DNA of 12,951 nucleotides from an uncultured Faecalibacterium sp. (GTDB taxonomy: Bacteria; Bacillota; Clostridia; Oscillospirales; Ruminococcaceae): positions 1 to 12,951 of the forward strand of contig CAKSXW010000054.1 of assembly GCA_934518555.1 (NCBI GenBank). The letters are read 5' to 3'. The stretch's first letter is position 1. Every line of letters begins with the position of its first letter. The notes below the pieces were generated by a model. That model was not told the origin of the DNA. It saw only the letters and a list, made by a program, of their open reading frames with translations, and ran no database searches. Made by a program: the position numbers and the translations under genes. Below, one piece after another: positions 1-6,528 of this stretch.

Positions 1-37
1 CGCAGGCTTTTCAGAACCCCAAAATAAAAATCTTTTT

Positions 38-66
38 TCCGCTGATGATGTGCAGAGCGCAGCGGA
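38..66 (+). other. Small hairpin upstream of folC
   Basis: The arms 38-44 (TCCGCTG) and 60-66 (CAGCGGA) are perfect inverted repeats of 7 bp around a 15-nt loop. On the + strand the hairpin is preceded, not followed, by a T-run, so it is not an intrinsic terminator in that direction; on the - strand it is followed by A residues, so not there either. It may be a leader structure of folC or the tail of a feature lying outside the window. No convincing -35/-10 pair is visible between 1 and 105. Confidence 0.3.
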
Positions 67-70
67 GCAC

Positions 71-92
71 ATTCCGAATCATGATCTGGAAT
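71..92. promoter_or_regulatory. 22-bp dyad directly before the folC ribosome binding site
   Basis: The segment starts ATTCC and ends GGAAT, with the perfect 8-bp palindrome ATCATGAT at its centre. Nine of the eleven symmetric base pairs match; the two mismatches sit at 76-77 against 86-87. It ends 13 bp before the folC ATG. The symmetry and position fit a binding site for a dimeric regulator that would block transcription or translation start, but no regulator gene is in the window and the motif is not one I recognise. Confidence 0.35.
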
Positions 93-105
93 CGAGGCAG
101 GAACT

Positions 106-1374
106 ATGAACTACCAACAGGCATTGGAATACATCCACGCTGTGCAGTGGGCAGGCCACAAGCCGGGCCTTACCCGGACCCGGACCCTGCTGGCTGCCCT
201 GGGGGACCCTCAGCAGCAGCTGAAGTTCGTCCATGTGGCCGGCACCAACGGCAAGGGCAGCACGGCGGCTATGCTGGCGGCCTGCTTGCAGGCTGCCGGG
301 TACCGGGTGGGCCTGTACACCTCCCCCTTTATCAATCGGTTCAACGAGCGCATCCAGGTGGACGGGCAGCAGATCCCGGACCAGGAACTGGTGGAGCTGG
401 TGGAGCAGGTGCGGCCTGCCGCCGATGCCATGACCGATGTGCCCACAGAGTTTGAGATCATCACCGCCCTGGGGATGCTGTATTTTGCCCGGCGGCAGTG
501 CGATATCGTGGTGCTGGAGGTGGGCCTGGGGGGCACCCTGGACTCCACCAACGTGATCCAGCACTCGGAGTGCGCTGTGATCACCGCCCTGGGCATGGAC
601 CATGTAAAGGAGCTGGGCCCCACCCTGGCAGACATTGCCGCTGCCAAGGCCGGGATCATCAAGCCGGGTTGCCCGGTGGTGAGCTACGGCGGCGTGCCGG
701 AGGCTGATGCGGTGATCCGGCAGGTGGCCCGGCAGCAGCAGGCCCCCCTGACCCAGGTGGACTTTGGCAAGCTCCAGGTCCGGCAGGGAAGCCTGGAGGC
801 CGTGACCTTTGATTATGATGGTCTGGAAGGGGTGCGGCTGCCCCTGGTGGGCAGCTACCAGCCCCGGAATGCCGCTGTGGCCATTACCACCCTCCGGGTG
901 CTGAGGGGCCGGGGCTGGAACATCCCGGACCAGGCCATCCGCACCGGGCTGGAGCAGGTGCAGTGGCCGGGCCGCTTTGAGCTGCTGCGCCGCAGCCCGG
1001 CCTTTGTGCTGGACGGCAGCCACAACGCCCACGGCATGAGAGCCACGGTGCAGAGCCTGAGGGATCGGTTCCCTGGGGAAAAGTTCGTGTTCCTGGTCAG
1101 CATCATGGCAGACAAGGACGTGGACGAGATGCTGCAGCTGCTGGCCCCTCTGGCCCGGCAGTTCGTGACGGTGGCCGCCGCCACCCCCCGGGCTATGCCG
1201 GCACAGGTGCTGGCAGACCACATCCGGGCCTACGGCTGCAAGGCAGAGGCGGCCCCTACCATCGAGGCTGGCGTGGCCCGGGCAGTGTCCCTGGCAGGCC
1301 AGGGCCCGGTGTGCGCCCTGGGAACCCTCTATTTTTCCGGAGACGTGCGGCAGGCCTTTGCTGCTCTGGGCTGA
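106..1374 (+). CDS. folC: Folylpolyglutamate synthase / dihydrofolate synthase family (FolC)
   Basis: This 422-aa Mur-ligase-like enzyme joins glutamate to the gamma-carboxyl of (tetrahydro)folate using ATP, in the cytoplasm, and in many bacteria also makes dihydrofolate from dihydropteroate. The ATP-binding loop GTNGKGS is at residues 46-52. It is followed by the folate-site segment YTSPFINRFNERI at 71-83, the LEVGLGGTLDSTN block at about 137-149, and DHVKELG plus a lysine in AAAKAGIIKPG (K181), the position normally carbamylated. The C-terminal ligase domain carries DGSHN at 303-307. Length is typical for the family. The ATG at 106 has only a modest GAGG/AGGA site upstream (94-102), but it gives the expected FolC N-terminus. 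It stands alone between a dyad and a strong terminator, so it is probably its own transcript or the last gene of one entering from the left. Whether it is mono- or bifunctional cannot be told from sequence. Confidence 0.95.
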   Translation: MNYQQALEYIHAVQWAGHKPGLTRTRTLLAALGDPQQQLKFVHVAGTNGKGSTAAMLAACLQAAGYRVGLYTSPFINRFNERIQVDGQQIPDQELVELVEQVRPAADAMTDVPTEFEIITALGMLYFARRQCDIVVLEVGLGGTLDSTNVIQHSECAVITALGMDHVKELGPTLADIAAAKAGIIKPGCPVVSYGGVPEADAVIRQVARQQQAPLTQVDFGKLQVRQGSLEAVTFDYDGLEGVRLPLVGSYQPRNAAVAITTLRVLRGRGWNIPDQAIRTGLEQVQWPGRFELLRRSPAFVLDGSHNAHGMRATVQSLRDRFPGEKFVFLVSIMADKDVDEMLQLLAPLARQFVTVAAATPRAMPAQVLADHIRAYGCKAEAAPTIEAGVARAVSLAGQGPVCALGTLYFSGDVRQAFAALG

Positions 1375-1411
1375 CCCCCTAAAGCCCCAAAAAAAAACAC
1401 AGACAAAAAGA

Positions 1412-1448
1412 AAAAGCGATGACCCGTGCAGGTTGGGTCATCGCTTTT
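1412..1448 (+). terminator. Intrinsic terminator after folC
   Basis: A perfect 14-bp stem pairs 1412-1425 (AAAAGCGATGACCC) with 1435-1448, with a 9-nt loop at 1426-1434. The stem begins with A residues and ends in four T residues, so the structure could also act on the opposite strand. It lies 38 bp after the folC stop. A second small hairpin without a T-run (1451-1456 with 1461-1466, ATCG loop) follows directly. Confidence 0.85.
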
Positions 1449-1468
1449 CTTGCCCCATCGGGGGCAGG

Positions 1469-1747
1469 CAGGGTAAATGATAAGAAGGTAAATGAAGAAA
1501 ATAGCGAAAATGAAGAAGGAAACAAAGGCAGGATCTGGAGAAATAGATCACATTGTATCCAACGGACGCCTTTGTTGGATACAACATACCACTTTTCAAG
1601 AGAAAATACAAGACCTTTTTCTAATAAAACACACTGGAAAGCACAATTTTGGAGAAGTGCACAGATTTGGAGGAAAGTTCCCGGCAAACTGACGAACAAG
1701 CATAAATATGGCTGGAACAGGAAAACCCGGCGGCAGAAAGACAGTTC
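1469..1747. other. AT-rich intergenic island between folC and the MATE operon
   Basis: Nothing here looks like a real gene. A hand count gives 68 G/C in the 180 bases 1501-1680 (about 38%), against roughly 70% in a sample line of the MATE gene. Short open frames exist on both strands, but they lack good ribosome binding sites and recognisable protein features. The 9-mer GGTAAATGA occurs twice (1472-1480 and 1487-1495). The main structured element is the palindrome at 1553-1584. The island could be a regulatory region, a remnant of lost sequence, or encode an unrecognised small RNA. Confidence 0.5.
1553..1584. promoter_or_regulatory. Perfect 11-bp-arm palindrome in the AT-rich gap
   Basis: TTGTATCCAAC (1553-1563) and GTTGGATACAA (1574-1584) are exact inverted repeats separated by 10 bp. 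There is no T-run after it, so it is not a terminator. The centre-to-centre distance of the arms is 21 bp, about two helical turns, which suits two dimer half-sites on one face of the DNA. The arm resembles a generic repressor half-site, but I cannot name the family. It lies about 160 bp upstream of the predicted MATE promoter. Confidence 0.5.
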
Positions 1748-1776
1748 TTTACAAGGCCCGGGAGCTGTGTTAAGAT
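1748..1776 (+). promoter_or_regulatory. Promoter of the MATE-exonuclease III-COG2426 operon
   Basis: A sigma-A-like promoter reads TTTACA (1748-1753), a 17-bp spacer, then TAAGAT (1771-1776), with TGT directly before the -10 (extended -10). Transcription should start near 1783, leaving about 79 nt of leader before the ATG at 1862. The -10 contains the first bases of an in-frame ATG at 1775, which therefore cannot be the translation start if this promoter is used. Confidence 0.7.
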
Positions 1777-1788
1777 GAATACAAGTGT

Positions 1789-1805
1789 GCAGACCGGAGG
1801 TCTGC
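1789..1805. promoter_or_regulatory. Dyad just downstream of the predicted transcription start
   Basis: GCAGACC (1789-1795) and GGTCTGC (1799-1805) are perfect 7-bp arms around GGA. The element lies at about +7 to +23 relative to the predicted start near 1783. As DNA it is well placed as a repressor operator for the efflux operon; as RNA it would form a tight leader hairpin with a 3-nt loop. No regulator gene is in the window. Confidence 0.45.
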
Positions 1806-1861
1806 GGCAGAAAACCAGGAGAGAGGGCACGGGCGTGGAGGCCCGGCAAAGGGAAAATACC

Positions 1862-3238
1862 ATGGAATGTCAAACAAATGGTGGGCAAAAGCCTGCGTTG
1901 TTCGGTGGGCGAGCCCCACTGTTTACCCGGGGAGACCTGCTGCGGCTGACAGGGCCGCTGCTGGTGGAGCAGCTGCTGGCGGTGACGGTGGGCATGGCGG
2001 ATACTATGATGGTGTCCCGGTGCGGCGAGGCGGCCATCTCCGGCGTGAGCCTGGTGGATATGATCAACAACCTGATCATCGTGCTGTTTGCGGCCCTGGC
2101 CACCGGCGGTGCGGTGGTGGTGAGCCAGTTCTTAGGGGCCCGGGAGCAGCGGTCTGCCAATGAAAGCTCCGGCCAGCTGGTGCTGCTCAGCGGCATTCTG
2201 GGCCTGGGGGTGGGGCTGCTCTGCTTTGCCCTGGCCCGGCCTATGATCCGGCTGTTCTACGGCTCCATTGAGGCCGATGTGCTGGATGCCGGTACCTTAT
2301 ACTTACAGATCATTGCGGTGAGCTACCCGTTTTTGGCCCTGTACAACGCCGGAGCGGCCTTGTTCCGCAGCATGGGCAACTCCAAGATCTCCATGCAGAT
2401 CAGCGTGATGATGAACGTTATCAACATCGTAGGCAACGCAGTGTGCATCTTTGGCCTGAAAATGGGGGTGGACGGCGTGGCCTGGCCCAGCGTGGTGTCC
2501 CGAGTGTTTGCCGCTGTGCTGATCCTGGCCAAGTGCTACCAGAAGGGCCACGCCCTGGAGGTGCCCAAGACCCTGCGACTCAACGGTGCCATGACCAGGC
2601 GCATCCTCAGCATCGGTATCCCCTCGGCCTTTGAGAACAGCTTGTTTGAGGCCGGGCGCATCCTGGTGGTGAGCATGATCTCCACCTTTGGCACGGTGCA
2701 GATCGCTGCCAACGCCGTGGCCAACAACCTGGACGGCATGGGGGTGATCCCCGGCAAGGCCCTGAGCCTGGCCATGATCACGGTGGTGGGCCGCTGCATC
2801 GGGGCCCGGGACAACGAACAGGCAGTGTACTATACCCGGCGGCTCACCCTGTGGGCCTATGTGACCATGGGGGTGTTCAACGGGGCCATCCTGCTGTTTT
2901 TGCGTCCGGTGGTGGGCATCTACGCCCTTTCCGGCGAGACCATGGAACTGGCTATCATCCTGGTGACCATCCATGCAGGCTGTGCCATCTTTTTGTGGCC
3001 TTTGTCCTTTGTGCTGCCCAACGCCCTGCGTGCGGCCAATGACGTGAAATTTACCATGGTGGTGTCCATCCTCAGCATGGCCTGCTGGCGGCTGGGCTTC
3101 AGCTACCTGCTGTGTGTCCGGCTGGGCTGGGGTGCCATAGGCGTGTGGATCGCCATGGTGCTGGATTGGATCTGCCGGGTGAGCTGCTTTGTGCTGCGGT
3201 TCCGCAGCGGTGTATGGAAAGCCAAATACCAGGCATAA
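1862..3238 (+). CDS. MATE family multidrug/cation antiporter
   Basis: A 458-aa polytopic membrane protein with about 12 hydrophobic segments, the usual length and layout of MATE exporters. These use Na+ or H+ gradients to expel cationic drugs, dyes or metabolites. The first helix carries LLVEQLLAVTVGMADTMMVS (about 33-52), the typical N-lobe opening with a membrane-embedded acidic residue (D47). The second pseudo-repeat begins near GIPSAFENSLFEAG. I chose the ATG at 1862 over the in-frame ATG at 1775. It has AAAGGG at 1848-1853 with 8-nt spacing, gives a normal MATE N-terminus, and lies downstream of the promoter, whereas 1775 sits inside the -10 box. It is the first gene of an operon, with the exonuclease gene starting 18 bp after its stop. 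The dyad at 1789-1805 may make it regulated. The substrate cannot be inferred. Confidence 0.92.
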   Translation: MECQTNGGQKPALFGGRAPLFTRGDLLRLTGPLLVEQLLAVTVGMADTMMVSRCGEAAISGVSLVDMINNLIIVLFAALATGGAVVVSQFLGAREQRSANESSGQLVLLSGILGLGVGLLCFALARPMIRLFYGSIEADVLDAGTLYLQIIAVSYPFLALYNAGAALFRSMGNSKISMQISVMMNVINIVGNAVCIFGLKMGVDGVAWPSVVSRVFAAVLILAKCYQKGHALEVPKTLRLNGAMTRRILSIGIPSAFENSLFEAGRILVVSMISTFGTVQIAANAVANNLDGMGVIPGKALSLAMITVVGRCIGARDNEQAVYYTRRLTLWAYVTMGVFNGAILLFLRPVVGIYALSGETMELAIILVTIHAGCAIFLWPLSFVLPNALRAANDVKFTMVVSILSMACWRLGFSYLLCVRLGWGAIGVWIAMVLDWICRVSCFVLRFRSGVWKAKYQA

Positions 3239-3256
3239 GGATAAAAGGAGAACGCC

Positions 3257-4009
3257 ATGAAACTGATCAGCTGGAACGTAAACGGGCTGCGGGCCTGCCT
3301 GACCCACGGCTTTGCCGAGAGCTTTGCGGCCCTGGATGCCGATATCTTTTCGGTGCAGGAGACCAAGATGCAGCCGGGCCAGGCAGATTTTGCCCCGGAG
3401 GGCTACACCGAGTACACCTATTCAGCAGAGAAAAAGGGCTATTCCGGCACGGCCTGTTGGTGCAAGACGGCCCCCTTGGCGGTGACCACCGGCATGGGGC
3501 TGGAACAGCACGACCACGAGGGCCGGGTGCTGACCCTGGAATATCCGGGCTTTTACCTGGTGAACTGCTACACTCCCAACAGCCAGGACGGCCTGAAGCG
3601 GCTGGACTACCGCATGGAGTGGGAGGACGCTTTCCGGCAGTATCTGCTGGATCTGGACGCCAAAAAGCCGGTGATCCTTTGCGGCGACCTGAACGTGGCC
3701 CACACGGAGATGGACATCAAAAACCCAAAGACCAACCGCATGAACGCCGGGTTCACGGACCAGGAACGGGCCAAGATGACCCAGCTGCTGGAATCCGGCT
3801 TTGCCGACAGCTTCCGGGTGCTGCACCCGGAGCAGGTCAAGTACAGCTGGTGGAGCTACCGTTTCCACGCCCGGGAAAAGAACGCCGGATGGCGCATCGA
3901 TTATTTTTTGGTATCCCGTCGGGTGGCAGACAAGATCCGGGCTGCCGAGATCCACAACGAGATCTTTGGCTCTGACCATTGCCCGGTGGAGCTGGTCATC
4001 GACCTGTAA
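3257..4009 (+). CDS. xth: Exodeoxyribonuclease III / class II AP endonuclease (ExoA/Xth)
   Basis: This 250-aa cytoplasmic repair enzyme cuts the backbone 5' to abasic sites and trims blocked 3' ends in base-excision repair. All family signatures are visible: WNVNG with N7, metal-binding E35 in QETK, Y105 in NCYTPNSQ, the catalytic D144 and N146 in GDLNVAH, D215 in WRIDYFLVS, and the terminal SDHCP with D240 and H241. Length is normal. The start at 3257 has AAAGGAG at 3244-3250 with 6-nt spacing. It is the second gene of the MATE operon; the next gene's ribosome binding site overlaps its TAA stop, so the two are probably translationally coupled. Pairing a repair nuclease with an exporter suggests co-expression under stress but does not prove a shared function. 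The B. subtilis counterpart is called exoA. Confidence 0.96.
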   Translation: MKLISWNVNGLRACLTHGFAESFAALDADIFSVQETKMQPGQADFAPEGYTEYTYSAEKKGYSGTACWCKTAPLAVTTGMGLEQHDHEGRVLTLEYPGFYLVNCYTPNSQDGLKRLDYRMEWEDAFRQYLLDLDAKKPVILCGDLNVAHTEMDIKNPKTNRMNAGFTDQERAKMTQLLESGFADSFRVLHPEQVKYSWWSYRFHAREKNAGWRIDYFLVSRRVADKIRAAEIHNEIFGSDHCPVELVIDL

Positions 4010-4020
4010 GGAGGCTTTTT

Positions 4021-4506
4021 ATGCTCAAGAATTATCTGCTGGTGTTTCTGATCTCCATGGTGCCCATCGTGGAGCTGCGTGGGGCCATTCCCATTGGGCT
4101 GGGCCTGGGGCTGCCGGCACTGCCCACCTACTTTTTGTGCGTGCTGGGCAACATGATCCCGGTGCCCTTTATCTACCTGTTTGCCCGGAAGTTTCTGATC
4201 TGGGGCTACCACAAGCCCCTTATCGGGCCCATCTGCCGCTTTTGCATCAACAAGGGCGAAAAAGGGGGCCGTGCTCTGGAGGCCAAGGCAGGCCGGGGCC
4301 TGACGGTGGCACTGCTGCTGTTTGTGGGCATCCCCCTGCCGGGCACCGGAGCCTGGACCGGCACCCTGGCAGGCTCCATCCTGGATATGAAGTTCAAGGA
4401 TGTGGTGATGGCCTGCATGGGCGGCGTGCTGCTGGCTGGCGTGATCATGGGCCTGGCCAGTGCCGGACTGCTGGGGGCCGTCAGCGGCCTGTTTGCCGTA
4501 GGCTGA
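4021..4506 (+). CDS. COG2426 small membrane protein (Sm_multidrug_ex family)
   Basis: This 161-aa integral membrane protein belongs to the family labelled putative small multidrug export protein (Pfam Sm_multidrug_ex, COG2426). The diagnostic segments are PIVELRGAIPIG (15-26) close to the N-terminus and GIPLPGTGAWTG (103-114) in the centre. These lie between hydrophobic stretches at about 4-17, 36-55, 96-110 and 130-157. The family name is historical; transport has not been firmly shown, and the glycine/proline loops resemble DedA-like membrane proteins. The start at 4021 is set by AAGGAGG at 4008-4014 with 6-nt spacing, overlapping the exonuclease stop codon at 4007-4009. An earlier in-frame ATG at 3979 lies inside the exonuclease gene and would give a non-hydrophobic extension, so I reject it. 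It is the last gene of the MATE operon. Confidence 0.85.
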   Translation: MLKNYLLVFLISMVPIVELRGAIPIGLGLGLPALPTYFLCVLGNMIPVPFIYLFARKFLIWGYHKPLIGPICRFCINKGEKGGRALEAKAGRGLTVALLLFVGIPLPGTGAWTGTLAGSILDMKFKDVVMACMGGVLLAGVIMGLASAGLLGAVSGLFAVG

Positions 4507-4510
4507 TGCC

Positions 4511-4529
4511 CAAAGCCGGGGCAGCTTTG
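4511..4529 (+). terminator. Weak hairpin after the COG2426 gene
   Basis: CAAAGC (4511-4516) pairs with GCTTTG (4524-4529) around a 7-nt GC-rich loop, four bases after the stop codon. There is no T-run after it, so termination would be inefficient and some read-through into pepV is possible. I see no better terminator before the next promoter. Confidence 0.3.
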
Positions 4530-4545
4530 TCGTGGAAAATGACCA

Positions 4546-4574
4546 TAGCATTTCCCGGCAGAGTATGCTAAAAT
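4546..4574 (+). promoter_or_regulatory. Promoter of pepV-DUF3842
   Basis: A strong extended -10, TGC TAAAAT, lies at 4566-4574, with a poor -35 (TAGCAT, 4546-4551) 17 bp upstream. The start should be near 4581. The 12-mer TGCTAAAATGAA at this -10 is identical to that of the purine permease promoter. The -10 contains the first bases of an in-frame ATG at 4573, so pepV translation must start later. Confidence 0.55.
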
Positions 4575-4596
4575 GAACAAGATGTGTTTTAAAAAA

Positions 4597-4616
4597 GCAG
4601 CCGACTGCAGCCGACT
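4597..4616 (+). repeat. Tandem decamer in the pepV leader
   Basis: GCAGCCGACT occurs twice back to back (4597-4606, 4607-4616), followed by GC, giving two overlapping small GCAG/CTGC hairpins. It lies 22 bp before the pepV ATG, between the predicted transcription start and the ribosome binding site. It could be a protein or RNA binding site, or simply a slippage duplication. Confidence 0.5.
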
Positions 4617-4638
4617 GCCCGGAAAGGAAACGAGAATC

Positions 4639-6030
4639 ATGGATCAGGTACTGAATCAGAAGATCGACGCATTTATTGCAGAAAATACGGAAAAGATCCT
4701 GCAGGACATCGGGGCACTGGTGGCCGTTGACAGCGTGGAGGGCACCCCGGAGGAGGGGGCACCCTTCGGCAAGGGCCCCCGGGCTGCTCTGGACAAGACC
4801 CTGGAGCTGGCTGCCAACATGGGCCTGGCTACCCGCAACTGCGAAAACTACATCGGCTACGCAGAGCTGGCTGGCAAGGACCCGGAAAAGTACCTGGCCA
4901 CCATCTGCCATGTGGACGTGGTGCCGGTAGGCAACGGCTGGACCGGGGACCCCTTCCAGATGCGTGTGAAGGACGGCTGGCTGCTGGGCCGGGGCGTCTC
5001 GGACGATAAGGGCCCCATGGTGGTGACCCTCTACGCCCTGAAGTTCCTGAAGGAGCAGGGCTACGAGCTGCGGTACCCCATCCGTGCTCTGGTGGGCGAC
5101 AACGAGGAGACCCACATGAAGGATGTGGAGTACTACCTGAAGAACTACCCGGCTCCGGTGTTCTGCTTTACCCCGGATGCGGAGTTCCCGGTGTGCAACG
5201 GTGAAAAGGGCCACTTTGGGGCCAGCATCGTCAGCCCCGTGTGCAACGGCGTGATCCTGGACATTGAGGGCGGTGTGGCCAACAACGCTGTGCCGGACCG
5301 TGCCAGTGCCCTGGTCCGCACCGATATCCGCAGCCTGAAGAACGCCCCCAACATTACCCTGGAGCCGGCAGAGGACGGCTGCGTCCGGGTACGGGGCTGG
5401 GGCAAGTCCGGCCATGCTGCTATGCCGGAGGGCACTCTGAACGCCATCGGCCTGGTGGTGGATTACCTGCTGGACAACGGCCTGTGCAACGAGGCCGAGC
5501 GTGCCTACCTGGAGGCCCTGCACAAGCTCCATGTCTCCACCGCCGGTACCGGCCTGGGCATGGACTGCGCTGACGGCCCCTTTGGCCCCCTGACCGTGAT
5601 TGGTGGCCGCATCTTTATGAAGGAGGGACGCATGGTGCAGACCATGGACAGCCGCTTCCCTACCTGCACCAACGGCGAGACCATTGCCCAGCAGGTCCGC
5701 AACGCTTTGGGCCAGGGGGCACAGCTGCAGGATGTGGATGCAGCAGAGCCCTTCTACATTGCAGCCGACAGCCCGGCCATCCAGGCCTGCATCAGCACCT
5801 ACAATGAGGTGACCGGCGAGAACGCCACCCCCTTTACCATGGGCGGCGGCACCTATGCACGGCACTTCCCCTATGCAGTGAGCTTTGGCCCGGAGCACGA
5901 GGACATGGTGCTGCCGGAGTTTGGCGGCCCCATGCACGGTGCCAACGAGGCAGCTCCCATCGACAAGCTGCTGGAGGCTGTAAAGATCTACATCCTGGCG
6001 CTGCTGCGTCTGGAAGAGATCGACTTCTGA
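4639..6030 (+). CDS. pepV: M20 family dipeptidase, PepV type
   Basis: This 463-aa cytoplasmic di-zinc dipeptidase cleaves dipeptides (including Xaa-His and related substrates) taken up or released by other peptidases. The full metal set expected from PepV is present: H91 and D93 in HVDVVPVG, D122 in GVSDDKGP, E156-E157 in GDNEET, D180 in TPDAEFP, and H433 in PMHGANE. The lid-domain histidine H259 is in GKSGHAAMPEG. Length matches PepV (about 465-470). I start at 4639 (GGAAAGG at 4621-4627 upstream) rather than 4573, because 4573 lies in the promoter -10 and would add residues not typical of the family. It has its own promoter and is followed 9 bp later by the DUF3842 gene, whose GAGG site overlaps the pepV stop. 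Codon use is biased toward CGT/CGC and GCT compared with folC or the MATE gene, suggesting high expression. Confidence 0.95.
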   Translation: MDQVLNQKIDAFIAENTEKILQDIGALVAVDSVEGTPEEGAPFGKGPRAALDKTLELAANMGLATRNCENYIGYAELAGKDPEKYLATICHVDVVPVGNGWTGDPFQMRVKDGWLLGRGVSDDKGPMVVTLYALKFLKEQGYELRYPIRALVGDNEETHMKDVEYYLKNYPAPVFCFTPDAEFPVCNGEKGHFGASIVSPVCNGVILDIEGGVANNAVPDRASALVRTDIRSLKNAPNITLEPAEDGCVRVRGWGKSGHAAMPEGTLNAIGLVVDYLLDNGLCNEAERAYLEALHKLHVSTAGTGLGMDCADGPFGPLTVIGGRIFMKEGRMVQTMDSRFPTCTNGETIAQQVRNALGQGAQLQDVDAAEPFYIAADSPAIQACISTYNEVTGENATPFTMGGGTYARHFPYAVSFGPEHEDMVLPEFGGPMHGANEAAPIDKLLEAVKIYILALLRLEEIDF

Positions 6031-6039
6031 GGCAGGCCC

Positions 6040-6459
6040 ATGGAGATCCTGGTCATTGACGGGCAGGGGGGCGGCCTGGGCAAGCAGCTGGTGGCAGCCC
6101 TCAGCACCCAGTGCCCGGAGGCCCGGCTCACGGCAGTGGGCACCAACAGCCTGGCGGCCAGCGCCATGCACAAGGCTGGGGCTGTACGCACAGCCACCGG
6201 GGAGAACGCCGTGGTGGTGAACTGCCGCCATGCAGACATTATCGTGGGGCCCCTGGGCATCGTGATCGCTGACGCTTTGCTGGGGGAAATCACCCCGGCC
6301 ATGGCCAATGCCGTCTGCCAGAGCAGAGCCAAACGGGTGCTGATCCCGGTAAACCACTGCGACAACTACATCGTAGGGGTGCCGGAGCAGCCGGTAAGCA
6401 GCCTGGTGCAGGCAGCAGTGCAGAAGGTAAAGGCCCTGTGCAGCGGCCAGAGCTGCTGA
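6040..6459 (+). CDS. DUF3842 family protein
   Basis: A 139-aa protein matching the DUF3842 family of Clostridia. The N-terminus reads ILVIDGQGGGLGKQL (3-17), a beta-strand followed by a glycine-rich turn that looks like a nucleotide- or cofactor-binding loop. A second block, IIVGPLGIVIADALLGEITP, is at about 68-87, and a PVNHC segment is at about 105-109. No membrane segment or signal peptide is visible. The function is unknown; the compact alpha/beta look suggests a small ligand-binding protein, but that is inference. The start at 6040 uses GAGG at 6029-6032 overlapping the pepV TGA, so it is likely translationally coupled to pepV. A strong terminator follows 17 bp after the stop. Confidence 0.85.
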   Translation: MEILVIDGQGGGLGKQLVAALSTQCPEARLTAVGTNSLAASAMHKAGAVRTATGENAVVVNCRHADIIVGPLGIVIADALLGEITPAMANAVCQSRAKRVLIPVNHCDNYIVGVPEQPVSSLVQAAVQKVKALCSGQSC

Positions 6460-6476
6460 GCTAACCATACCATTTC

Positions 6477-6520
6477 AAAGGGGCCCGGTCCTCCGGAAGG
6501 GGGAGCCGGGCCCCTTTTTT
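6477..6520 (+). terminator. Intrinsic terminator after DUF3842
   Basis: AAAGGGGCCCGG (6477-6488) pairs perfectly with 6506-6517, a 12-bp very GC-rich stem with a 17-nt loop that can pair further inside, followed by a run of six T residues (6515-6520). It cleanly ends the pepV transcript. Confidence 0.92.
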
Positions 6521-6528
6521 GTGGGCAA

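Noticed and set aside
45..455. Open frame starting before folC in another frame
   Set aside because: It overlaps folC, whose frame has the P-loop and all family motifs; the alternative product is Gly/Pro/Arg/Ala-rich noise.
1492..1692. Possible 66-aa gene in the AT-rich gap
   Set aside because: The AAGG upstream is only 3 nt from the ATG, the lysine-rich start reflects AT-rich composition, and the palindrome at 1553-1584 lies within the frame. No homology is recognisable.
1379..1888. 169-codon - strand ORF between folC and MATE
   Set aside because: It runs through the folC terminator and the MATE promoter and start, has no ribosome binding site, and its Phe/Leu/Ser-rich product looks like a frame without function.
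3901..6468. Very long - strand open frame (855 codons) opposite the COG2426, pepV and DUF3842 genes
   Set aside because: It mirrors GC-rich, CTG/CGG-heavy coding on the + strand, its product is a low-complexity His/Gly/Gln-rich sequence with no domain, and the + strand genes have clear family motifs. The same applies to the - strand frames at 79-1221, 2303-3307, 6461-8575, 9631-11190 and 11330-12784.
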